Source: Spirochaetota bacterium (GTDB lineage: Bacteria > Spirochaetota > Spirochaetia > SZUA-6). From it: DNA of 6,867 bases. Of this stretch, positions 1 to 5,595 are shown in pieces; position 1 is the stretch's first letter; every line of letters begins with the position of its first letter. The DNA is taken from NCBI GenBank assembly GCA_003641675.1, contig QNBI01000112.1:1-6867 (forward strand), written 5' to 3'. A program made the translations under genes and the position numbers. The notes below the pieces were generated by a model. The model searched no databases, was not told where the DNA came from, and saw only the letters and a list, made by a program, of their open reading frames with translations.

Positions 1-90
1 TCCATACTCTGCAATAAAAAACAGACCACTAAAAACGAGAATAGACCGTCCTATGGTCATGGAAGAGAAAGTATCACAGGTTTTAAATGA
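1..90. other. Edge segment, unassigned; open on both strands
   Basis: This edge piece is open in one frame on each strand, so it may hold part of a gene. On the plus strand, frame 1 runs from position 1 to a TGA at 88-90 and would be the last 29 codons of a gene convergent with the OmpA-family gene, whose own stop begins at 91. On the minus strand, an ATG at 60-58 opens a frame of 20 codons to the window edge; its product starts MTIGRSILVF and is hydrophobic, like the start of a membrane protein in the same operon direction. The minus-strand ATG has no Shine-Dalgarno sequence. I cannot choose between the two, and both could be chance. A weak GACC/GGTC inverted repeat (45-59) lies inside. Confidence 0.25.
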
Positions 91-1389
91 CTAATCCTCC
101 AAAATTATAATCTCGACACGTCTGTTTTTTGCCATGTTTTCCTCGGTATCATTGGGTGCTACAGGTTCCGTACCGCCTTTTCCCTCATAGAGCAGCCGTT
201 TCGGTTTTATGCCTTGAGAAACCAGGTAGTCAACAATCTTTTTTGCCCGTTCAACAGAGAGTTTATGCTGACTCTCCTCCGTGCCGATGCGTGCAGTATG
301 CCCGACAACGAGAAAGCTCCTACTCTTTATACTCTTAAGCGCCTCAGCAAGCGCTTTGAGTCTCGGCTTCTCTTCCGGAAGAATAATAGCCTTATCTGCA
401 ATAAAGTGAATTTTATTTAGAGTAAGCGCTACTCCTTCTTTCCGAGTTTCCACTTTAACATTTTTTATTTTTTTCTCTTTTATTGTCTTTGCAATACCCT
501 CTGCAAGTTCCGTTCTGTTCATTACTGCTATACTGTTAAACCAGGTAAGGATAAACCCTTTAAAAGCCACAGAGGAACCCTTACCACAGCTTCCGCAGAA
601 CTTATAGTTCTCCTCCATCCTGTCCGACATAAAACTTATCTTCTCACCGGAAGAATTATAGTACAGGGTTACCACATGCTTTCCGGTTATTCTCTCTATC
701 CGTTCATCCCCCAAAGGATCATCCCCCTGTCTGTATCGCATTGCGTACTGCGCTGTGATTACATCGTACTCTGTTCCTTTTTTTATCTGCTTCCCCACAT
801 AGCGGTACGCGCAGAGGAATTTTACATGGGTATATTTATTATCACGAAAAGGGTCAACAACACGGACACCAAAAGCACGCCATACAGCTCCGGGATAAAG
901 CTTTTTTTCCGGAAATACGGGAAAACCCTGCACAGGAGGAAACGGCTGGGGTCTCCTGGCAAAGATAATTCCATTTTTGCCTATAGCAAAAGATACAGAT
1001 ATTTTGCTATCTATTTTTTTTGCTACATGTACATTGTTGTGCTTTGTCTCTTCAAATACATAAAAGTCCCCATGTACCATAGATACAGATGGATACTCTA
1101 CAGATTCTACTCTATTCTTATCTCTGGAATGCCTTTCAAGCTCACCAGCTCTGTAGAATAATCCTGTAGTTTTCCCTTCCCCCACTTCCAGTATTCCGCG
1201 TACTTCTCTATAGGAAAGGCCGATAAATTTCCCGTTTTCGTACCTACGGAGATCCGACTTCTCTATAAGTTTAAACTTATCACCGGGAAAATACTGAACT
1301 CTAAACCGCTCGTCATCTGCAAAGGCGTGGTAAGAAATTAAACTAAACAGAGCCGCCAATATACAGAACAGGTCGACTTTTTTTATCAT
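91..1389 (-). CDS. Secreted OmpA-family (OmpA/MotB C-terminal domain) protein
   Basis: This is a 432-residue exported protein, probably periplasmic or outer-membrane associated, with a C-terminal peptidoglycan-binding-type domain. Residues 1-24 form a signal peptide (Lys-Lys, hydrophobic core, AFA before Asp-Asp), so mature protein likely begins at D25. Residues about 25-300 are a beta-rich region I do not recognise, with a CGSCG motif (C265, C268). Residues about 320-430 are the OmpA-like domain: GHTARIG (363-369), LSVERA (377-382) and NRRVEI (422-427). In the usual domain the GHTA position is GHTD; that Asp, a diaminopimelate ligand, is Ala366 here, while the partner Arg (R381) is kept. The gene starts 3 nt after the stop of the upstream membrane-protein gene, with a weak GGTGA ribosome site inside that gene's end, so the two are probably co-transcribed. 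OmpA-domain assignment is firm; the role of the N-terminal region is unknown. Confidence 0.88.
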   Translation of the reverse strand: MIKKVDLFCILAALFSLISYHAFADDERFRVQYFPGDKFKLIEKSDLRRYENGKFIGLSYREVRGILEVGEGKTTGLFYRAGELERHSRDKNRVESVEYPSVSMVHGDFYVFEETKHNNVHVAKKIDSKISVSFAIGKNGIIFARRPQPFPPVQGFPVFPEKKLYPGAVWRAFGVRVVDPFRDNKYTHVKFLCAYRYVGKQIKKGTEYDVITAQYAMRYRQGDDPLGDERIERITGKHVVTLYYNSSGEKISFMSDRMEENYKFCGSCGKGSSVAFKGFILTWFNSIAVMNRTELAEGIAKTIKEKKIKNVKVETRKEGVALTLNKIHFIADKAIILPEEKPRLKALAEALKSIKSRSFLVVGHTARIGTEESQHKLSVERAKKIVDYLVSQGIKPKRLLYEGKGGTEPVAPNDTEENMAKNRRVEIIILED

Positions 1390-1392
1390 TTG

Positions 1393-1824
1393 TTAATCAC
1401 CGCTGTTCTCTATGGAATCGGGAATGGGGTTGCCGGTAGTATTATGTAAAAGCAGTAAATAGTAGGTCCCTAAGAGAATCATACAAATATCTACGGCAAG
1501 TAGAACAATTTTCCCAATCCCCGTTAGGGGCAGGAGATGGATTATTAGAATTACAGCTAAAACTAAAGCAAGGATCCATGCTACCGCCGATGCAAAAATA
1601 AGTATATTTCTGCCAGTTTTCCCCTTTGCAGTGCTTCTTATCTGCCAGTAGGCAAAGTACAAGAATGCCGCCCCGATAATAACCCATAAATAATGGGGAA
1701 AAACCCTGGAGCCGAATAAAAAGTATTCGGTTTTTTCAGATAAAAAAAGAAACATAGTGCCTATGACTGCATCGATTAATGCATTCAGAGGGAAAATATA
1801 CTTTAAGTAATTTTTAATGTTCAT
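1393..1824 (-). CDS. Small four-helix inner-membrane protein of unknown function
   Basis: I do not recognise a family for this 143-residue protein. Its hydrophobicity suggests four membrane helices at roughly residues 10-29, 43-62, 73-98 and 104-126. The basic N-terminus (K4, K8) and the basic loop between helices 2 and 3 (R63, K67, K69, R72) suggest both termini and that loop are cytoplasmic. The C-terminal tail is polar and acidic. No catalytic motif is visible. The start ATG (1824-1822) has a weak GAGA ribosome site about 10 nt upstream. The stop is 3 nt before the OmpA-family gene, which implies a two-gene operon transcribed from the AT-rich divergent region. A link with envelope function is suggested only by this neighbour. 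Confidence 0.75.
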   Translation of the reverse strand: MNIKNYLKYIFPLNALIDAVIGTMFLFLSEKTEYFLFGSRVFPHYLWVIIGAAFLYFAYWQIRSTAKGKTGRNILIFASAVAWILALVLAVILIIHLLPLTGIGKIVLLAVDICMILLGTYYLLLLHNTTGNPIPDSIENSGD

Positions 1825-1943
1825 AGGTATATAATCTCAGTTTTTACTAAAATATACCATACAATGCTAATAAATAAATATTTTTCTTGCAATATATTAC
1901 AAAGTATTGTTAAATATAAAAAAAATACGATAAAGGAGCTATT
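1825..1943. promoter_or_regulatory. AT-rich divergent promoter region with near-perfect palindrome
   Basis: This 119-bp region separates the minus-strand membrane/OmpA operon from the plus-strand histone gene and must hold promoters for both. A 16-bp inverted repeat, TTGCAATATATTACAA at 1887-1902, is symmetric at 7 of 8 base pairs and could be an operator. On the plus strand, TTGCAA (1887-1892) and TAAATA (1911-1916) with an 18-bp gap form a weak promoter candidate; TATAAA at 1915-1920 is an alternative -10. No clear minus-strand promoter could be fixed. The composition is so AT-rich that chance matches are expected. Confidence 0.4.
1932..1938 (+). promoter_or_regulatory. Strong ribosome binding site of the histone gene
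   Basis: AAAGGAG lies 5 nt before the ATG at 1944. It is one of the best Shine-Dalgarno matches in the window, fitting an abundantly made chromatin protein and confirming the start codon. Confidence 0.8.
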
Positions 1944-2126
1944 ATGGCAAACGAAGTTCTTATTGTAGCCTCTAAGGTTAAAAGTTACATCAAGTCCAAA
2001 GCAGGTATGAATACCTCCGCTTCGGTAGCGGATGCCCTTTCAGCAAAGGTACGGGAACTATGCGACCAGGCAATAGAGAGCGCAAAAAAAGCTAAACGTA
2101 AAACAGTAATGGATAAGGATTTCTAA
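1944..2126 (+). CDS. Bacterial single-domain histone (histone-fold DNA-binding protein)
   Basis: This 60-residue basic protein resembles the short bacterial histones known from Bdellovibrio bacteriovorus (Bd0055) and Leptospira. Those proteins form dimers and bind DNA without sequence specificity; both wrapping/bending and coating of DNA have been described for the family. Visible features are a first helix at about residues 7-18 (SKVKSYIK), the GMNTSASV loop (21-28), a long central helix at about 25-50, and a KRKTVMDKDF end. That end holds the RxTxxxxD pattern (R52, T54, D59), the 'RD clamp' typical of histone folds. The third helix is cut short, as in other bacterial histones. The strong Shine-Dalgarno sequence at 1932-1938 supports the ATG start. 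The next gene, dCMP deaminase, follows after 63 nt on the same strand. Family recognition is from memory of motifs; genomic abundance and DNA-binding mode are not shown by the sequence. Confidence 0.85.
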   Translation: MANEVLIVASKVKSYIKSKAGMNTSASVADALSAKVRELCDQAIESAKKAKRKTVMDKDF

Positions 2127-2171
2127 GTTAATACTGTATTTTCAAAAAAGAAATTTTACTCTTAAGTTATA

Positions 2172-2192
2172 AGTGAGGATTAATTTTATTTG
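2172..2192 (+). promoter_or_regulatory. Ribosome binding site and TTG start of dCMP deaminase
   Basis: AGTGAGGA (2172-2179) stands about 10 nt before a TTG at 2190-2192. The next in-frame Met, M17 at 2238, lies beyond conserved residues (YLSWDDYF), so the TTG start is preferred. Confidence 0.65.
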
Positions 2193-2681
2193 TCTTTAGC
2201 AAAACGCAAAGGGTATCTAAGCTGGGATGATTATTTCATGGGTGTTGCGCTCCTCTCTGCACAGAGGAGCAAAGACCCGAATACTCAGGTGGGAGCCTGC
2301 ATTGTAGATCCCAGAAATAAAATTGTCGGTGTCGGTTATAACGGTTTTCCGACAGGCATATCCGACGATATATTCCCGTGGGACAGAGAAGGGGACTTTT
2401 TAGATACAAAGTATCCATATATATGCCATGCTGAGCTTAATGCAGTGATAAATAAGATAAGCTCGGACCTATATAACTGCAGAATATATGTAGCTCTGTA
2501 TCCGTGTAATGAGTGTGCAAAGGTCATTATACAATCCGGCATTAAAGAGGTTATATATCTTTCCGATAAATATGCCGATACAGACCCCGTAAAAGCTTCC
2601 AAACTTCTCTTTGACCATGCAGGAGTTAAGTACAGAAAGCTTATTCCAAAAGAAAAGTCAATTACTCTTTACTTCGGTTGA
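2190..2681 (+). CDS. dCMP deaminase (deoxycytidylate deaminase), eukaryotic-like
   Basis: The enzyme hydrolyses dCMP to dUMP and ammonia in the cytoplasm, supplying dUMP to thymidylate synthase. The 163-residue product has the zinc-dependent cytidine/deoxycytidylate deaminase signature: HAE (H80, catalytic E82) and PCNEC (zinc ligands C106, C109). It shares long stretches with human DCTD as I recall it, including SAQRSKDP (23-30), QVGACIV (33-39), GYNG (49-52), LDTKYPY (71-77) and SDKY (125-128). That supports deoxycytidylate rather than cytosine, guanine or tRNA-adenosine specificity, and possible dCTP/dTTP allosteric control as in that family. The start is TTG at 2190, about 10 nt after AGTGAGGA (2172-2179); no upstream ATG fits, and homology begins near the N-terminus. 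The stop TGA is followed directly by TAA, so Sec readthrough is not in play. It lies 63 nt after the histone gene and may be co-transcribed with it. Confidence 0.93.
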   Translation: MSLAKRKGYLSWDDYFMGVALLSAQRSKDPNTQVGACIVDPRNKIVGVGYNGFPTGISDDIFPWDREGDFLDTKYPYICHAELNAVINKISSDLYNCRIYVALYPCNECAKVIIQSGIKEVIYLSDKYADTDPVKASKLLFDHAGVKYRKLIPKEKSITLYFG

Positions 2682-2773
2682 TAAAAACACTAATTTAGTA
2701 CTGTAAGACCGTAAATACAATAAAAAAGCAGAGACTCAGGGTAAAACCTACGTCGAAGCAGATATATCTTATA

Positions 2774-2780
2774 GAGGAGA
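2774..2780 (+). promoter_or_regulatory. Ribosome binding site of the flavodiiron protein gene
   Basis: GAGGAGA ends 4 nt before the ATG at 2785. The frame stays open upstream to 2707 but holds no ATG, GTG or TTG start, and flavodiiron proteins normally begin at this point (KIKDNIYWMG), so the site fixes the start. Confidence 0.75.
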
Positions 2781-2784
2781 TACT

Positions 2785-3963
2785 ATGAAAAAGAGAAAAA
2801 TTAAGGACAATATATACTGGATGGGTTCGGTTGACTGGGACAGGCGTCTTTTTGACTCGCTTATCCCCCTGCCGGACGGCACTAGCTACAATGCATATCT
2901 TATAGAAGGAAATGAAAAAACAGCTTTAATAGATACAGTTGATCCTTCTTTTACCGAAGAACTTTTAAGCCAGCTTAGCGGAATACCTAAGCTCGACTAT
3001 GTGATTTCACTTCATTCCGAGCAGGACCATTCCGGTAGCATTCCGAATGTACTGAAAAAATATCCCGATGCAAAGGTTATTACAAGCCCAAAAGCAAAGG
3101 GGTTGCTTATGGATCAACTGCAGATTCCTGAAGAATATTTTATTACAGTAGCCGACGGAGAAGAGATCTCACTTGGCAAAAAAACTATAAAATTCATCTA
3201 TACCCCATGGGTACACTGGCCGGAAACAATGGTAGCATATCTTAAAGAGGATAAAATCCTGTTCAGCTGCGATTTTTTCGGTTCCCATATAGCAACAACA
3301 GACCTTTACGTTTCCGATGAAACGCGTGTTTACGAAGCGGCTAAAAGGTACTATGCAGAAATAATGATGCCCTTTAGAAATGTAATTAAAAATAATATCG
3401 AAAAAATATCCTCCTATGATATTTCCATGATAGCCCCCAGCCACGGGCTTATTTATCCGAAACCGTCGTTCATTATAGATGCTTATAAAGACTGGATACA
3501 GGGGTCCCCAAAAAACACTGTAGTTTTACCCTATATTTCCATGCACGGAAGCACAAAACGCATTGTGGATTATTTCGTTGCTTCCCTTGAGGAGAAGGGC
3601 GTAAGGGTTGAACAGTTCAATCTGGCTGTCACAGATATCGGAAAACTTGCAATGGCCATGGTAGATGCTGCTACAATAGTTATCGGCACTCCGACTATTC
3701 TTGTAGGGCCTCATCCTAATATTGTCTATGGCGCATACCTTGCAAATGCTTTGCGGCCAAAAACCAAATTCCTCTCTATAGTCGGGTCCTACGGCTGGGG
3801 CGGTAAAACAGTGGAAATACTGGCAGGAATGATTCCCAATTTAAAGGTGGAAATTATAGAACCTGTCCTATGTAAAGGGCTGCCCACCGACGACGATTTT
3901 AAAGCCCTTGATAAATTGGCGGAGAAAATTGCACAAAAACATAGAGAAGCGGGGATAAAATAG
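2785..3963 (+). CDS. fprA: FprA-type flavodiiron protein (A-type flavoprotein, O2/NO reductase)
   Basis: Flavodiiron proteins reduce O2 to water and/or NO to N2O in the cytoplasm, protecting anaerobes; electrons usually come from rubredoxin. The 392-residue length matches class A enzymes. The N-terminal metallo-beta-lactamase-like domain (about 1-245) has every diiron ligand: H77, E79, D81, H82, then H144, D163 and H220, with the family's usual spacing. The C-terminal flavodoxin domain (about 246-392) has the FMN phosphate loop SMHGSTKR (252-259) and flavin-contacting segments GTPT (301-304) and GSYGWGG (334-340). There is no fused rubredoxin or reductase domain, so a separate electron donor is expected; none is encoded here. 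The sequence does not decide between O2 and NO as main substrate. It lies 103 nt after dCMP deaminase and has its own ribosome site; a separate promoter is possible but not clear. The gene ends in a terminator. Confidence 0.95.
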   Translation: MKKRKIKDNIYWMGSVDWDRRLFDSLIPLPDGTSYNAYLIEGNEKTALIDTVDPSFTEELLSQLSGIPKLDYVISLHSEQDHSGSIPNVLKKYPDAKVITSPKAKGLLMDQLQIPEEYFITVADGEEISLGKKTIKFIYTPWVHWPETMVAYLKEDKILFSCDFFGSHIATTDLYVSDETRVYEAAKRYYAEIMMPFRNVIKNNIEKISSYDISMIAPSHGLIYPKPSFIIDAYKDWIQGSPKNTVVLPYISMHGSTKRIVDYFVASLEEKGVRVEQFNLAVTDIGKLAMAMVDAATIVIGTPTILVGPHPNIVYGAYLANALRPKTKFLSIVGSYGWGGKTVEILAGMIPNLKVEIIEPVLCKGLPTDDDFKALDKLAEKIAQKHREAGIK

Positions 3964-4002
3964 CTTCTAAAATTGGACAGATTCCCCTGCTTTAATTTTT
4001 TT
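3947..4002 (+). terminator. Probable Rho-independent terminator after fprA
   Basis: AAGCGGGGA (3947-3955) pairs with TCCCC (3983-3987) plus GCTT (3989-3992), leaving T3988 bulged: 9 pairs. A T-rich run (3991-4002, TTTAATTTTTTT) follows. The 5' strand lies inside the last fprA codons and the loop, which contains the stop codon, is long (about 27 nt), so efficiency is uncertain. It sets fprA apart from the sel locus. Confidence 0.45.
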
Positions 4003-4082
4003 ACACCAAGTCATCATTCACAGGCAAAGGTAATGTTGATATTCGGGTAAGTTTCACATAATTTATTTTATTGTTGCCTTGA

Positions 4083-4112
4083 TTGACACCTTAAAAGGTT
4101 TAAGAATATAAT
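4083..4112 (+). promoter_or_regulatory. Consensus sigma-70 promoter of the selC-selA-selB locus
   Basis: TTGACA (4083-4088) and TATAAT (4107-4112) match both consensus hexamers exactly, 18 bp apart. Initiation about 7 nt downstream (near 4119-4120) would give a tRNA precursor leader of roughly 12 nt. The spacer holds an inverted repeat, ACCTT-AA-AAGGT (4088-4099), overlapping the last base of the -35. Such a strong promoter fits a tRNA gene and would also carry selA and selB. Confidence 0.85.
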
Positions 4113-4131
4113 CTTTTCCAAAAAAGGAAGG

Positions 4132-4219
4132 GGAAGCAGATGGGATCTGGTGGTCTCCGCGGTCTTCAAAACCGTTGGCTGCACAGCTGCAGCGGCAGGT
4201 TCGATTCCTGCCTCTTCCG
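4132..4219 (+). tRNA. selC: tRNA-Sec, anticodon UCA
   Basis: This is the selenocysteine tRNA, which is charged with Ser, converted to Sec-tRNA by SelA and delivered to UGA by SelB. The fold is typical: a 6-bp D stem (4142-4147/4152-4157) with a 4-nt TGGT loop; a 5-bp anticodon stem (4159-4163/4171-4175) with loop CTTCAAA and anticodon TCA at 4166-4168; a long variable arm (GCTGCA/TGCAGC, 4178-4183/4188-4193, loop CAGC); a 5-bp T stem (4195-4199/4207-4211) with loop TTCGATT; and discriminator G4219. CCA is not encoded. The acceptor 5' strand GGAAGCAG (4132-4139) faces only seven 3' nucleotides, CTCTTCC (4212-4218): seven pairs form if C4137 bulges. An alternative 5' strand, GGAAGGGG at 4126-4133, pairs without a gap but leaves 8 nt before the D stem instead of the normal 2, so I prefer 4132. 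selA starts 8 nt after the tRNA. Confidence 0.93.
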
Positions 4220-4227
4220 ATATAAAT

Positions 4228-5595
4228 ATGCATTCAGTACAGGAAAAACACAACAGTGCCTATTCACATCTTCCCCAAATAGGGAAACTTCTGGAAACAC
4301 CGCAGCTTAAAAAGTGGTTTCCTTTAATTACTCGGCCGTTCACCTCTAAAATAGCTTCCCAGACAATTTCGGATATCAGATTAAGTAAAAATGCAAAAAA
4401 CACCAGTGAGCGGGAAATAATTAAAGAGATTGAAAAACGATGCGCAGAGGCTAGCCGAAGGCGGATTATTAAAGTAGTAAATGCCACGGGAATAATCCTC
4501 CACACTAATATGGGGCGGTCTCCGATTCCGACCGATGTATGGAACAAGGCTGCAGCCATAAACACAGGCTACTCTAACCTTGAGCTTAACTTAAGTACCG
4601 GTAAAAGAGGTTTAAGAAACGGCTTAATCCCTGAACTTCTTTCAATTCTGACAGGGGCAGAAGCATCTCTCGTTGTAAACAACAACGCTGCTGCCGTTTT
4701 TTTAATTCTCTCTACAATTGCAAAGGGAAAGGAGGTAATTGTTTCAAGAGGAGAACAGGTACAAATCGGAGGAGGTTTCCGAATTCCTGAAATACTTAAA
4801 CTCTCCGGGTCGAAACTTGTTGAAATAGGTACAACCAATATAACAACTCTTTCCGATTATAAAAATGCTCTTACAGAAAATACCGCACTCATTCTTTTAG
4901 TTCACAGGTCCAACTTCCGTATCCGGGGTTTTACTAAAAGACCGTCCGTTTCCGATATTGCATCTATTGTCCCTAAAGGGATTGTTATAGCGGTAGATCA
5001 GGGCTCCGGAAACATTACAGAGAACATTCCCGGGGAAATAAAAGCGGAACATTACCTTAAAAACGGCGCAGAATTAGTCTGCTTTTCCGGTGACAAGCTG
5101 TTTGGAGGTCCACAGGCTGGTATTATTACGGGGAAAAAAGACCTTATCCAGAAACTGTCCAAAAATCAGCTCATGCGCGTTTTCCGACCGGGAAAAACAA
5201 TCTTCTCCCTGCTCGAAGAAATATTAATCCGGAAAATGAACGGAGAACTTAACGGGCATGCAGAAAACATACTAAACCTTTCCATTGCTGAACTTAAGCA
5301 AAGGGGTAAAAAACTCATTAGAGGCTTAAATCGCAGGTATGTAGACTTAATAGATTCTTTAATTTCAACGGGAGGAGGGAGCGCACCGGACGAATTATTC
5401 CCATCCGTTTCTGTAGAGATTAAAACTCCCGATAAACCGGACCGCACCCTGAAAAAACTAAGAGAGCTCGATATTCCCATAATTGGAACTATTTCAAATG
5501 ACAGAGTTCTTTTAAACCTTGCAACCATTTTGCCGCAGGAACTTCCAATTGTCCGATCCGCCATTAAGGAATTACTAAAGGAATACGTAGAATGA
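4228..5595 (+). CDS. selA: L-seryl-tRNA(Sec) selenium transferase (selenocysteine synthase)
   Basis: SelA is a PLP-dependent cytoplasmic enzyme that turns Ser-tRNA-Sec into Sec-tRNA-Sec using selenophosphate; the bacterial enzyme is a decamer. The 455-residue product is close in length to E. coli SelA (463). Residues 1-75 match the N-terminal tRNA-Sec-binding region (HLPQIGKLLE). The core has INATG-like VNATGIILHTNMGR (84-97), VNNNAAAV (150-157), SRGEQVQIGGGFRIP (173-187), EIGTTN (199-204), DQGSG (257-261) and FSGDKLFGGPQAG (286-298), where K290 is the PLP lysine. A longer frame opens at a GTG at 4150, but that lies inside the tRNA, so the ATG at 4228 is chosen. It has no Shine-Dalgarno sequence and sits 8 nt past the tRNA 3' end. 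The stop overlaps the selB start, indicating translational coupling. Confidence 0.96.
   Translation: MHSVQEKHNSAYSHLPQIGKLLETPQLKKWFPLITRPFTSKIASQTISDIRLSKNAKNTSEREIIKEIEKRCAEASRRRIIKVVNATGIILHTNMGRSPIPTDVWNKAAAINTGYSNLELNLSTGKRGLRNGLIPELLSILTGAEASLVVNNNAAAVFLILSTIAKGKEVIVSRGEQVQIGGGFRIPEILKLSGSKLVEIGTTNITTLSDYKNALTENTALILLVHRSNFRIRGFTKRPSVSDIASIVPKGIVIAVDQGSGNITENIPGEIKAEHYLKNGAELVCFSGDKLFGGPQAGIITGKKDLIQKLSKNQLMRVFRPGKTIFSLLEEILIRKMNGELNGHAENILNLSIAELKQRGKKLIRGLNRRYVDLIDSLISTGGGSAPDELFPSVSVEIKTPDKPDRTLKKLRELDIPIIGTISNDRVLLNLATILPQELPIVRSAIKELLKEYVE

Noticed and set aside
676..1161. Long plus-strand open frame of 161 codons
   Set aside because: It is antisense to the OmpA-family gene, has no recognisable domain or ribosome site, and is a shadow of the true coding frame.
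2679..2684. Possible UGA selenocysteine readthrough at the dCMP deaminase end
   Set aside because: The TGA is followed immediately by an in-frame TAA, the protein is already full length, and no SECIS-like hairpin is evident.
2707..2784. In-frame N-terminal extension of FprA
   Set aside because: The frame is open back to 2707 but has no start codon, and a good ribosome site precedes the ATG at 2785.
3964..4082. Possible small gene or RNA between fprA and the selC promoter
   Set aside because: Only very short frames (for example five codons from 4033) and no convincing structure beyond the terminator were seen.
4150..4227. GTG-initiated N-terminal extension of SelA by 26 residues
   Set aside because: The extension would be translated from the tRNA-Sec sequence itself; known SelA proteins begin near the ATG at 4228.
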